Positions 54,445 through 62,667 of a DNA stretch of 64,000 bases are shown piece by piece. Every line of letters begins with the position of its first letter. Within the stretch, counting starts at the first letter, position 1. The notes under the pieces were generated by a model. That model saw only the letters and a list, made by a program, of their open reading frames with translations, made no database searches and had not been told where the DNA came from. The translations under genes and the position numbers were made by a program. Source of the stretch: Romboutsia timonensis (GTDB lineage: Bacteria; Bacillota; Clostridia; Peptostreptococcales; Peptostreptococcaceae); contig NZ_LT629850.1 in assembly GCF_900106845.1 (NCBI RefSeq), positions 364,747 to 428,746 of the forward strand, read 5' to 3'.

Positions 54445-55137
54445 ATGAATCCTTATATAAGTATAATAATACCAGCTTATAATGAAGAAGATAAAATTAA
54501 AGATACTTTAGAAAATATCAAAGATATAAATGAGATAAATGAAATATTAGTTATAGATGATGGATCAAGTGACAAAACAACTGAAATTGCAAATTCAGTT
54601 GAAAGTGAAAAAATAAAAGTTTTTACTCTAGATAAAAATAGAGGGAAAGGCTATGCTCTTAATTATGGATTAAAAATAGCAATGAAAAATGCAACTATTA
54701 TAGGATTTTTAGATGGAGATTTAGGTTCTACATCTAGCGAAGTTAAAAAGCTTATAACTCCAATATTAAACAATGAAGCAGATGTTATAATAGCTAAGTT
54801 TCCACCAGCTACGAAAAAAGGTGGATTAGGATTTGTAAAGAGACTAGCAAAAGAATCTGTATTAGAAATGACGGGTAAAGAATTAGATGCTACTTTATCA
54901 GGGCAAAGAATATTTAAAAAAGAAGTACTAGAAAAGTTTAAAGAAATGCCATATGGATATGGTGTAGAAGTAGGTATGACTATAGATATACTAAAACATG
55001 GATATACTGTAAAAGAAGTTTTAGTTAATATGACTCATAGTGAAACTGGTAGAAATTTAAAAGGATTTATACATAGAGGGAAACAATTTTATCATATAAA
55101 GAAGGTCTTAAGACAAAAGAAAAAAGAATGGAGGTAG
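54445..55137 (+). CDS. Family 2 glycosyltransferase
   Basis: This 230-residue GT-A enzyme has SIIIPAYNEEDKI, VIDDGSSDKT and FLDGDLGS, the last being the metal-binding Asp motif. There is no membrane segment, so it is probably cytoplasmic and acts at the membrane. It lies between the MctB-like and MraY-like genes, so a lipid-linked sugar product is inferred. The donor and acceptor cannot be told. AAGGAGAG lies before the ATG. Confidence 0.85.
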   Translation: MNPYISIIIPAYNEEDKIKDTLENIKDINEINEILVIDDGSSDKTTEIANSVESEKIKVFTLDKNRGKGYALNYGLKIAMKNATIIGFLDGDLGSTSSEVKKLITPILNNEADVIIAKFPPATKKGGLGFVKRLAKESVLEMTGKELDATLSGQRIFKKEVLEKFKEMPYGYGVEVGMTIDILKHGYTVKEVLVNMTHSETGRNLKGFIHRGKQFYHIKKVLRQKKKEWR

Positions 55138-55143
55138 TATTAT

Positions 55144-55968
55144 ATGAATAATTATATACTTTATGCCATTTTAATTTTAACTGGATTACTTGGTACTTAT
55201 GCTATAATACCTCTATTTAGAAGTTTACTAATTGAGAGTAATGTACTAAGGCCTAATTATAAAAAAGATATGATACCTGTTAGTATGGGAATAGTGTTTC
55301 TTCCTATGCTTATTATAAACGCTATAATATTAGCTTATTTTACAACTAATTTTAAAGATATGTTACATATATTTATATTTTTATTTGGATTAGTATCTAT
55401 GTTTTTTGCAGGGATATTAGATGATATTATAGGAAATAGAGATGTAAGTGGACTAAAAGGGCACTTTAAAAGTTTATTAAATGGAAAGCTAACAACAGGT
55501 GGATTCAAGGCTTTATTTGGAGGCTTCATAGGTATTGTAATATCAATAGCTATATCTAAGAATATTTATGACATAGTTATAAATACATTAATAATAGCTT
55601 TATCTACAAACTTAATGAATCTATTGGATTTAAGACCAGGTAGAGCTATAAAAGGATACTTAGTAATATCAATAGTATTATTATTTACATTAGGTGAATA
55701 TACAAGAAATCTTTTACTATTAATATTTCCAAATGTGATTGCGTATTTTAACCAAGACTTAAAAGCAAAAGCAATGATGGGTGATACTGGTTCTAATGTA
55801 TTAGGAATATCGATTGGAATATTATTTGTAATGGGATACTCGTTAAAGGTTAGATTAATATGGTTAGCATTCTTAATATTTATACATATACTTACAGAAA
55901 AGTATTCATTAACTAAAATAATAGAGAATAATAAGTTTTTAAATTTCATAGATAAGTTAGGAAGGTAA
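55144..55968 (+). CDS. MraY-like glycosyl-1-phosphate transferase family membrane protein
   Basis: This 274-residue protein has about eight membrane segments and the family motifs DDIIGNRDVSGLKGHF, TNLMNLLDLRPGRAIKGY and MGDTGSNVLG, as in MraY/WecA proteins that put sugar phosphate on undecaprenyl phosphate. It is shorter than MraY itself (about 320), so it is likely a separate branch. With the GT2 before it, it may make a lipid-linked glycan. Confidence 0.8.
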   Translation: MNNYILYAILILTGLLGTYAIIPLFRSLLIESNVLRPNYKKDMIPVSMGIVFLPMLIINAIILAYFTTNFKDMLHIFIFLFGLVSMFFAGILDDIIGNRDVSGLKGHFKSLLNGKLTTGGFKALFGGFIGIVISIAISKNIYDIVINTLIIALSTNLMNLLDLRPGRAIKGYLVISIVLLFTLGEYTRNLLLLIFPNVIAYFNQDLKAKAMMGDTGSNVLGISIGILFVMGYSLKVRLIWLAFLIFIHILTEKYSLTKIIENNKFLNFIDKLGR

Positions 55969-55972
55969 TCTT

Positions 55973-57070
55973 ATGATAAGTAAAAAAATAGGAATAGTTG
56001 AATCTATAGTAGATCAAAATGGAGAATTAGATGATATAAGAGTAAAAATAAATGGAGAGCTACAAAGGGCCTATAACTATCCTAAGATTACAGGACATAT
56101 AAATATAGGAGATGAAGTGCTTCTAAATACAACTGCTGTAGAGCTAAGTTTAGGAACAGGTGGATATCATTTTGTTATAGCTAATTTAAATAACTTAGAG
56201 TCAAACTTTACTAAGGGTGGACATATAATGAAGTTAAGATATACTCCACTTCAAGTAAAGGTAGACTCAGTAGAGGAGCAAGAAAGTGCTTATCATAAAA
56301 ATATAGAAGAATTTTCGAGCTTAGATAATATGCCAGTTGTGGTTGGAAGTTTACATAGTATGTTAACTCCTTTTGTAGCATCATATAAAAGGTTAAACCC
56401 AAAGAAAAAATTAGTATACATAATGACAGATGGGGCTGCTCTTCCTATATACTTAAGTAAAAATGTTGATACACTAAAGAAAAAAGGATTGATAGATAAT
56501 ACTATAACAATAGGTAGTGCATTCGGTGGAGATTATGAATGTATAAATATATACACAGCTTTGATAACAGCAAAAGAGGTTTTAAAGGCAGATGTTGTAT
56601 TTGTAAGTATGGGACCTGGAATTGCTGGTACAGGAACTAAATATGGATTTACAGGCATAGAGCAAGGGCCGATACTTGATGCGGTTCAAAAGCTTGGTGG
56701 TATGCCTATATCTATACCAAGAATAAGTTTTGCAGATCAAAGGGAGAGACATAAAGGAATATCTCACCATAGTATAACTGTACTTAAAGAGATAGTAAAT
56801 GTGAGTGTAAATCTACCTATATGTACTTATAACGAAGAACAGTTATGTTACATAAAAGAACAGTTAAGGAATAATAAATTAGAGTTAAAACATAATATAG
56901 TATATATCAATAATGAAAATTCTAAAGCAGACCTAGAGTACTTTGAGCTGAAGGTAAGAAGTATGGGTAGAAACTTTGATCAAGATAAGGAATTTTTTGA
57001 GGCTGCAAGTACGGCAGCTTATTATCTAGCGGAGGTTTGTGATGATAGTAGAAGAGAAAACCATAAGTAG
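55973..57070 (+). CDS. DUF3866 family protein
   Basis: This 365-residue protein matches DUF3866, known in clostridia and Actinobacteria next to Nudix genes. It has VVVGSLHSMLTPFVASYKRLNPKKKLVYIMTDGAALP, VFVSMGPGIAGTGTKYGFTGIEQG and a DQRERHKGISHHS segment. It has no membrane segment. The function is unknown. The Nudix gene overlaps its end by 29 bases. Confidence 0.8.
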   Translation: MISKKIGIVESIVDQNGELDDIRVKINGELQRAYNYPKITGHINIGDEVLLNTTAVELSLGTGGYHFVIANLNNLESNFTKGGHIMKLRYTPLQVKVDSVEEQESAYHKNIEEFSSLDNMPVVVGSLHSMLTPFVASYKRLNPKKKLVYIMTDGAALPIYLSKNVDTLKKKGLIDNTITIGSAFGGDYECINIYTALITAKEVLKADVVFVSMGPGIAGTGTKYGFTGIEQGPILDAVQKLGGMPISIPRISFADQRERHKGISHHSITVLKEIVNVSVNLPICTYNEEQLCYIKEQLRNNKLELKHNIVYINNENSKADLEYFELKVRSMGRNFDQDKEFFEAASTAAYYLAEVCDDSRRENHK

Positions 57071-57572
57071 TGATAGGATATATACTGGAAAAGTAATAAG
57101 TTTGAAAGTTGATACTGTAGAAATAGAAAATAAAGGGTATCAAAAAAGAGAAATAGTAGAACATCAAGGGGCTGTAGCAATAGTTGCATTAACGGATGAT
57201 GATAAAGTGGTGCTTATAAAGCAATTTAGAAAGCCAATAGAACAAGTTATATGGGAAATACCTGCAGGAAAACTTGAAATAGGAGAAAATCCAAAGGATT
57301 GTGCTATAAGAGAATTAAAAGAAGAAACAGGATATAGTGCTAAAAATATTAAATTAATACACAAGTTTTTCACATCAGCAGGATTTTCAAATCAAAAAAT
57401 ATATATATTTTTAGCTACAGGTCTTAATAAGGGCGAACCTGAATTTGATGAAGATGAAATTATAGAAAAATATGAAATTGATATAAATGAAGCTCGAAAT
57501 ATGGTAATAAATAATGAAATAGAAGACGCAAAAACTGCAATAGGAATTTTATTAGCTAAAGAATTAATATAA
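57042..57572 (+). CDS. nudF: Nudix hydrolase, ADP-ribose pyrophosphatase type
   Basis: This 176-residue enzyme has a full Nudix box, GKLEIGENPKDCAIRELKEETGY, and the FRKPIEQVIWEIPAG segment of ADP-ribose pyrophosphatases. It likely splits ADP-ribose into AMP and ribose 5-phosphate. The ATG at 57042 is 6 bases after GGAGG; a GTG at 57039 is also in frame. It overlaps the DUF3866 end. Ribose 5-phosphate could link to deoB downstream. Confidence 0.88.
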   Translation: MIVEEKTISSDRIYTGKVISLKVDTVEIENKGYQKREIVEHQGAVAIVALTDDDKVVLIKQFRKPIEQVIWEIPAGKLEIGENPKDCAIRELKEETGYSAKNIKLIHKFFTSAGFSNQKIYIFLATGLNKGEPEFDEDEIIEKYEIDINEARNMVINNEIEDAKTAIGILLAKELI

Positions 57573-57575
57573 AAG

Positions 57576-57604
57576 GAATAACCTCCTCTTTTTATACATA
57601 CTAT
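57576..57604 (+). promoter_or_regulatory. Sigma-E-like promoter of spoIIM
   Basis: GAATAAC (57576-57582) matches the sigma-E -35 at 5 of 7 and CATACTAT (57597-57604) matches the -10 CATACAnT at 7 of 8, with 14 bases between. Transcription would start near 57611, inside the loop of the hairpin listed next. Confidence 0.5.
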
Positions 57605-57629
57605 TTTGTAAGATGTAAGAGGAGGTTAT
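57578..57629 (+). promoter_or_regulatory. Hairpin covering the spoIIM ribosome-binding site
   Basis: Thirteen bases (57578-57590) pair perfectly with 57617-57629. The right arm holds the whole GAGGAGG ribosome site and the first two bases of the ATG. RNA that reads through from the Nudix gene would hide the site; RNA starting near 57611 would lack the left arm and stay open. Confidence 0.65.
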
Positions 57630-58242
57630 GAATTTGAGAGGAACATATAAGAAAAGTTATTTTAGAGAAATAAATAAACAATTAATAGTTATTGGACTTA
57701 TATTTTTAACAGCAGTAGTAATTGGTACATATTTAAATAAAATGTGGCCAGATTATCAAGGTAACATAGTAAATAGCATTAATCCTATTGTAGAGTATTA
57801 TAGCTCAAAAATATCGATAAAAAATATAGTGCTAGCTAATTTAAAGTCTGATATATCCTTTATGATGTATATTTCTTTATCAACTTTATTTGTAGTAACA
57901 TTTCCAATAACGTTGATATTATTTATAGTAAAAGGGATATCTATGGGCTATACTATAAATAGTGTTATATTAGCTATGAAATTAAAAAGTATAAAGTTTA
58001 TTCTTATAACGACATTTAAAAATTTAATTATTATATTAGGTACCATTATACTTATTTTGATTTCAATTAATTATATAAAAGAAATGGTACTTGAGTTTAA
58101 GAAAAGTAGAAATAGAAGCAAGATGATTTTTTTATTTTCAAGATATATATTAAACTCAATAATTGTACTAGCTATAACTATTGGTTTACAAGTTTTATTA
58201 AACACTTTAATTATTAGTATTATTAAGTTCCTAGTCAGATAA
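57628..58242 (+). CDS. spoIIM: Stage II sporulation protein M
   Basis: SpoIIM is a membrane part of the SpoIID-SpoIIM-SpoIIP complex that drives engulfment by peptidoglycan remodelling. The protein has about five membrane segments, with the family-typical start RGTYKKSYFREINKQLIVIGLIFLTAVVIGTYL and a VTFPITLILFIVKGISMGYTI segment. The start is ATG at 57628, or TTG at 57634, which is better spaced from GGAGG (8 bases). It has 204 residues. It lies next to the xerD homologue as in Bacillus. Confidence 0.88.
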   Translation: MNLRGTYKKSYFREINKQLIVIGLIFLTAVVIGTYLNKMWPDYQGNIVNSINPIVEYYSSKISIKNIVLANLKSDISFMMYISLSTLFVVTFPITLILFIVKGISMGYTINSVILAMKLKSIKFILITTFKNLIIILGTIILILISINYIKEMVLEFKKSRNRSKMIFLFSRYILNSIIVLAITIGLQVLLNTLIISIIKFLVR

Positions 58243-58253
58243 AGGAGTTTACT

Positions 58254-59129
58254 ATGGAAGTTGTGAAGAAATATATAAACTATATAAAAGATAAAAAGAA
58301 ATTATCAAACAATACGGTATTATCTTATTATACAGATATAAAAAAGTATATGGATTATTTAAAATCCATAAATTTAGAAGTAAGTGATGTAGTAGAAAAT
58401 GATATAATAGGGTATATAATAAATCTAGAAAAGGATAGTGTATCAGTAGCCACAGTATCTAGAATGATATCATCTATTAAATCTTTTCATGATTATTTAT
58501 TTTTAAATCACATAACAGATAATAATCCAGCAAAGACTATAAAAAAGCCTAAAGTTGAAAAGCATGAAGTAGATATATTAACAGAAAAAGAAATAGAAGC
58601 ATTATTAAATTTTCCTAAGTTAAATACACCTAAGTTGATAAGAGATAAAGCTATATTCGAGGTATTATATGGAACAGGAATAAAGGTTTCAGAACTAGTT
58701 GATATGGATATTGAAGATGTAGATTTAGAATTAGATTATATATATTGTAATATTGCTAAAAATAAAAGAGTTATACCTCTTTCAGATACAACTAAGGTTT
58801 ACTTAGAAAAATATATAAAAGAAGCAAGACCTAAAATAACTGAAGATACAGAAAATGCTCTATTTGTAAATTCATTAGGGCAAAGGTTTACACGACAGGG
58901 ACTTTGGAAGCTTATAAAGAAATATGCAAGTATTGCTAATATAAATAAAAATATTAATCCTAGTATGCTTAGACACTCATTTGCTATTCATTTGCTAAAT
59001 GAAGGAGCAAATATAGCTGTAGTTAGCAAAATATTAGGAAATGCAAATTTGTCTAGTTTACAGGCATATTTAAATCATATAAATAAAAATATGAGAAGAG
59101 AAATAAAAGAAAAACATCCTAGAAAATAA
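58254..59129 (+). CDS. xerD: XerD-like tyrosine recombinase with degenerate active site
   Basis: By length (291), domains (N-terminal SAM-like 1-85, catalytic 105-285) and position before deoB this is XerD. XerC/D resolve chromosome dimers at dif. The catalytic set is not intact: Arg-I is Lys144 (GTGIKVSEL), His-II is Ser237 (NPSMLRHSF), His-III is Asn263 (ILGNANLSS). Arg-II (Arg240) and nucleophile Tyr272 remain, at exact XerD spacing. The hairpin with the catalytic Lys is about two residues short. The frame is intact, so a non-catalytic or altered role is possible. Confidence 0.85.
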   Translation: MEVVKKYINYIKDKKKLSNNTVLSYYTDIKKYMDYLKSINLEVSDVVENDIIGYIINLEKDSVSVATVSRMISSIKSFHDYLFLNHITDNNPAKTIKKPKVEKHEVDILTEKEIEALLNFPKLNTPKLIRDKAIFEVLYGTGIKVSELVDMDIEDVDLELDYIYCNIAKNKRVIPLSDTTKVYLEKYIKEARPKITEDTENALFVNSLGQRFTRQGLWKLIKKYASIANINKNINPSMLRHSFAIHLLNEGANIAVVSKILGNANLSSLQAYLNHINKNMRREIKEKHPRK

Positions 59130-59147
59130 ACAGCTAAGGAGGAAAAT

Positions 59148-60320
59148 ATGAACAGAATTATATGGATAGTAATTGATAGTGTTGGAGTAGGTGCATTACC
59201 TGATGCTAAGGCATTTGGTGATGAAGGTGTAAACACATTAGGTCATATAGTTAAAGAATTTAACGATATAAAAATACCTAATATGGTAAAACTTGGATTA
59301 GGAAACATAGATGGAATTGATTACATAAAAAATGTAGATTCTCCAATAGGTTCTTTTGGTAGATGTAATGAAGTATCTCAAGGAAAAGACACTACTACTG
59401 GACATTGGGAGATGACAGGATTATTAGTAGATACACCATTTAAAACTTTTGAAAATGGATTCCCAAAAGAAATAATAGATGAGTTTGAAAGAAGAACAGG
59501 AAGAAAAGTAGTAGCTAATAAGCCAGCATCAGGAACTGCAATATTAGATGAATTTGGAGAACATCAAATGAAAACTGGTGATGTAATAGTTTATACTTCA
59601 GCAGATAGTGTGTTCCAAATAGCAGCTCATGAAGATATAATTCCTTTAGAAGAATTATATGATATGTGTAAAATAGCTAGAGAAATAATGATGGGAGAAT
59701 ATGCTGTAGCTAGAGTTATAGCAAGACCATATGTAGGACCATGCAAAGGACAATTTGAAAGAACTTCAAATAGAAGAGATTATTCATTAAATCCTTTTGA
59801 TAAAACAGTTCTTGATAATATAAAGGAAAATGGTCTGGATGTAATAGCTGTTGGTAAAATAGAAGACATATTTAATGGACAAGGGATAACTGAAGCTATA
59901 CACACTAAAGATAATATGGATGGTGTAGATCAAACTATAAACTATATTAAAAAAGATAATAAAGGATTAATATTTACTAACCTTGTTGATTTTGATTCAA
60001 AATATGGTCATAGAAGAAATATAAAGGGATATAAAGAGGCTTTAGAAGAGTTTGATGCTAGAATACCTGAGATAATAGAATCTATGAATGAAAAAGATAT
60101 ACTTATAATAAATGCAGACCATGGTAATGATCCAGCATATAAAGGAACAGATCATACTAGAGAATATATACCTTTACTAGTGTATGGTAAAGATATAAAA
60201 GAAGGAATAAATCTAGGAACGAGAAAAAGTTTTGCAGATATAGGAGCAACTGTTGCCGATATATTAAATGTTTCTAAAACTAAAAATGGTACAAGTTTTA
60301 AAGATGAAGTAATGAAGTAA
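59148..60320 (+). CDS. deoB: Phosphopentomutase
   Basis: DeoB interconverts (deoxy)ribose 1- and 5-phosphate. The metal-binding motifs DSVGVGALPDA, KDTTTGHWEMTG and NADHGNDPAYKGTDHTRE are intact. It has 390 residues. AAGGAGG lies before the ATG. It begins the nucleoside-salvage set deoB-punA-pdp, which uses the products of the two phosphorylases. Confidence 0.96.
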   Translation: MNRIIWIVIDSVGVGALPDAKAFGDEGVNTLGHIVKEFNDIKIPNMVKLGLGNIDGIDYIKNVDSPIGSFGRCNEVSQGKDTTTGHWEMTGLLVDTPFKTFENGFPKEIIDEFERRTGRKVVANKPASGTAILDEFGEHQMKTGDVIVYTSADSVFQIAAHEDIIPLEELYDMCKIAREIMMGEYAVARVIARPYVGPCKGQFERTSNRRDYSLNPFDKTVLDNIKENGLDVIAVGKIEDIFNGQGITEAIHTKDNMDGVDQTINYIKKDNKGLIFTNLVDFDSKYGHRRNIKGYKEALEEFDARIPEIIESMNEKDILIINADHGNDPAYKGTDHTREYIPLLVYGKDIKEGINLGTRKSFADIGATVADILNVSKTKNGTSFKDEVMK

Positions 60321-60337
60321 TTTTGGAGGACAAAAAA

Positions 60338-61159
60338 ATGGAAAACATATATGATAAAATACAAGAAAGTGCAAACTTTATAGAAAGTAAATCTGAAGTA
60401 AAACCTTCAATTGGTTTAATATTAGGATCAGGACTTGGAGTATTAGCTGATGAAATACAAAATCATGTTAAAATAAAGTATAATGAAATACCTAATTTTC
60501 CAGTTTCAACAGTTGAAGGACATGAAGGTTGCCTTGTATTAGGTGAATTAGAAGGTAAAATGGTAGTGGCTATGCAAGGAAGATTCCACTATTATGAAGG
60601 GTATACTCAACAAGAAATAACTTTCCCTGTAAGAGTTATGAAAGCTTTAGGTGTAAATACTATAGTTGTAACTAATGCTGCAGGTGGAGCAAATACAAAC
60701 TTTAAGCCGGGGGATTTAATGCTTATAAAGGATCATATAAACTTAAGTGGAAATAATCCTTTAATAGGTAAAAATGATCAAAGACTTGGACCTAGATTCC
60801 CAGATATGTCTAGTGCATATACTCCTAAGTATATAGATGTAGTTAAAGAATGTGCTAATAAGCTGAATATAGAGTTACAAGAAGGGGTTTATGCGTTCTT
60901 TAGCGGACCAACTTATGAAACTCCAGCTGAAGTAAAAATGGCGAGAATATTAGGTGCAGATGCAGTTGGTATGTCTACAGCTCCAGAAGTTATAGTAGCT
61001 TCTCACTCTGGAATAGAAGTTATAGGTATATCTTGTATAACTAATATGGCAGCTGGTATACTTGATCAGCCACTTGACCATGAAGAAGTAATAGAAACAA
61101 CACAAAAAGTAAAAGCTGAATTTTTAAGCTTAGTTAAATCAGTTGTAAACCATATATAG
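60338..61159 (+). CDS. punA: Purine-nucleoside phosphorylase
   Basis: This is a trimeric-type (PNP-I) phosphorylase: it splits purine nucleosides with phosphate to base and ribose 1-phosphate. LILGSGLG, the phosphate-binding histidine region in FHYYEGYTQQEITFPVR, and TNAAGGAN are present, with the base-contact GPTYETPAEVKMARILGADAVGMSTAPE. The ATG at 60338 is 8 bases after TTGGAGG. It has 273 residues. Confidence 0.95.
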   Translation: MENIYDKIQESANFIESKSEVKPSIGLILGSGLGVLADEIQNHVKIKYNEIPNFPVSTVEGHEGCLVLGELEGKMVVAMQGRFHYYEGYTQQEITFPVRVMKALGVNTIVVTNAAGGANTNFKPGDLMLIKDHINLSGNNPLIGKNDQRLGPRFPDMSSAYTPKYIDVVKECANKLNIELQEGVYAFFSGPTYETPAEVKMARILGADAVGMSTAPEVIVASHSGIEVIGISCITNMAAGILDQPLDHEEVIETTQKVKAEFLSLVKSVVNHI

Positions 61160-61182
61160 TATAATAATTAAGGAGAATTATT

Positions 61183-62508
61183 ATGAGAATTTATGATATA
61201 ATCAGCAAAAAAAGAGACAAACAAAAGCTAAGCAAGGCTGAAATTGACTTTTTTGTAGAAAAGTATTCAAAAGGTGAAATACCTGATTATCAGGCAGCAG
61301 CACTTTTAATGGCAATATATATAAATAAGATGGATAAAGAAGAAACTGTATATCTTACTGAAGCAATGATGAACTCTGGAGACGTCATAGATTTATCAGA
61401 TATTGGCGGAATAAAAGTTGATAAGCACAGTACAGGTGGAGTTGGTGATAAAACTACAATAGCATTAGCACCATTAGTAGCAGCTTGTGGAGCACCAGTT
61501 GCGAAAATGTCAGGAAGAGGTCTAGGGCATACTGGAGGAACTTTAGATAAATTAGAAGCTATACCAGGGTTCTCAATAGAAATGGATTCTAAAAAGTTTG
61601 TAGACTCTGTAAATGAACATAAAATAGCAGTATGTGGCCAAACAGCATCAATAGCTGTTGCAGATAAAAAGATGTATGCATTAAGAGATGTTACTGCTAC
61701 CGTTGATAACATATCTCTTATAGCAGCTAGTATAATGTGTAAAAAGTTAGCTTCGGGAGCAAATGCTATATTACTTGATGTAAAAACTGGTGATGGAGCA
61801 TTTATGAAAACTTTAGATGATTCATTTGAATTAGCAAAAGCTATGGTTGATATAGGATGCGGAATGAATAGAGAAACTATAGGTATGATTACAGATATGG
61901 ATGAACCATTAGGATTTGCTGTAGGAAACTCTCTAGAAGTTATAGAAGCAATAGAAACATTAAAAGGAAATGGTCCTAAGGATTTTGTTCTTTTATGTGA
62001 AACATTAGGCTCTTATATGCTAGTTTTAGCAAAGGTTGCAAAAGATTTTGATGAAGGTTTAAGTATGATAAGAGATGCTATAAATTCAGGTAAAGCTCTT
62101 GAAAAATTAAAGGTATTTATAGAAAATCAAGGTGGAAATAAGAATGTAGTTGATGATTATACACTATTGCCTCAAGCATCAAAAATAGTGCCTATAAAAG
62201 CAAATAAATCAGGATATATAAGCAAAATAGAAGCTGAAGAGGTTGGTATAGCTGCTATGATTTTAGGTGCAGGTAGAGAAACTAAAGAAGATTTACTTGA
62301 TTTATCTGCTGGTATAGTGTTAGAGAAAAAAGTTGGAGATTACGTAAATGAAGGTGATATATTAGCGTATATGTACTTAAATAAAGAGGAAAAATTTGAG
62401 CAAGCAAAAGAAAGATTTATAAATGCTTACTCAATAGTAGAAGAAAAAGTAGAACCTAAAAAGTTAATCTACGGAGTTGTAACTAAAAACGAAGTTAAAA
62501 AATTCTAA
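61183..62508 (+). CDS. pdp: Pyrimidine-nucleoside phosphorylase
   Basis: Pdp splits uridine and thymidine with phosphate. The family signature SGRGLGHTGGTLDKLEAIPGF and the phosphate site KHSTGGVGDKTT are clear, and a C-terminal alpha/beta domain ends the protein. It has 441 residues. Together with punA and deoB it sends nucleoside sugars to the pentose pathway (rpe is in this window). A terminator follows. Confidence 0.95.
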   Translation: MRIYDIISKKRDKQKLSKAEIDFFVEKYSKGEIPDYQAAALLMAIYINKMDKEETVYLTEAMMNSGDVIDLSDIGGIKVDKHSTGGVGDKTTIALAPLVAACGAPVAKMSGRGLGHTGGTLDKLEAIPGFSIEMDSKKFVDSVNEHKIAVCGQTASIAVADKKMYALRDVTATVDNISLIAASIMCKKLASGANAILLDVKTGDGAFMKTLDDSFELAKAMVDIGCGMNRETIGMITDMDEPLGFAVGNSLEVIEAIETLKGNGPKDFVLLCETLGSYMLVLAKVAKDFDEGLSMIRDAINSGKALEKLKVFIENQGGNKNVVDDYTLLPQASKIVPIKANKSGYISKIEAEEVGIAAMILGAGRETKEDLLDLSAGIVLEKKVGDYVNEGDILAYMYLNKEEKFEQAKERFINAYSIVEEKVEPKKLIYGVVTKNEVKKF

Positions 62509-62521
62509 TAATATGATTAAT

Positions 62522-62565
62522 AAAAGCCTAACGTGTAAAAAATAACGTTAGGCTTTTAAACTTTT
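62522..62565 (+). terminator. Terminator after the nucleoside-salvage operon
   Basis: Thirteen bases (62522-62534) pair perfectly with 62545-62557 over a 10-base loop, then AAACTTTT. Strong stem; T tract slightly displaced. Confidence 0.8.
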
Positions 62566-62585
62566 AAGAGTACAAAATTTATAAC

Positions 62586-62595
62586 TTGTCGACAA
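62586..62595. promoter_or_regulatory. Palindrome similar to a 0A box, upstream of mltG
   Basis: TTGTCGACAA is a perfect 10-base palindrome. It includes TGTCGAC on both strands, one base off the 0A box TGTCGAA. It lies 5 bases before the mltG -35. Confidence 0.3.
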
Positions 62596-62600
62596 ATTTA

Positions 62601-62629
62601 TTGAATTTTTTTATGCTTAGATTTATAAT
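62601..62629 (+). promoter_or_regulatory. Sigma-A promoter of mltG
   Basis: TTGAAT (62601-62606) and TATAAT (62624-62629) are 17 bases apart, about 38 bases before the ATG. Confidence 0.7.
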
Positions 62630-62667
62630 ATAAAGGATATAAATATATATAAGGAGTAGATAACTTT

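Noticed and set aside
58254-59129. Integrase of a mobile element
   Set aside because: The gene is in the normal chromosomal xerD place among core genes; there are no att repeats, tRNA or phage genes around it.
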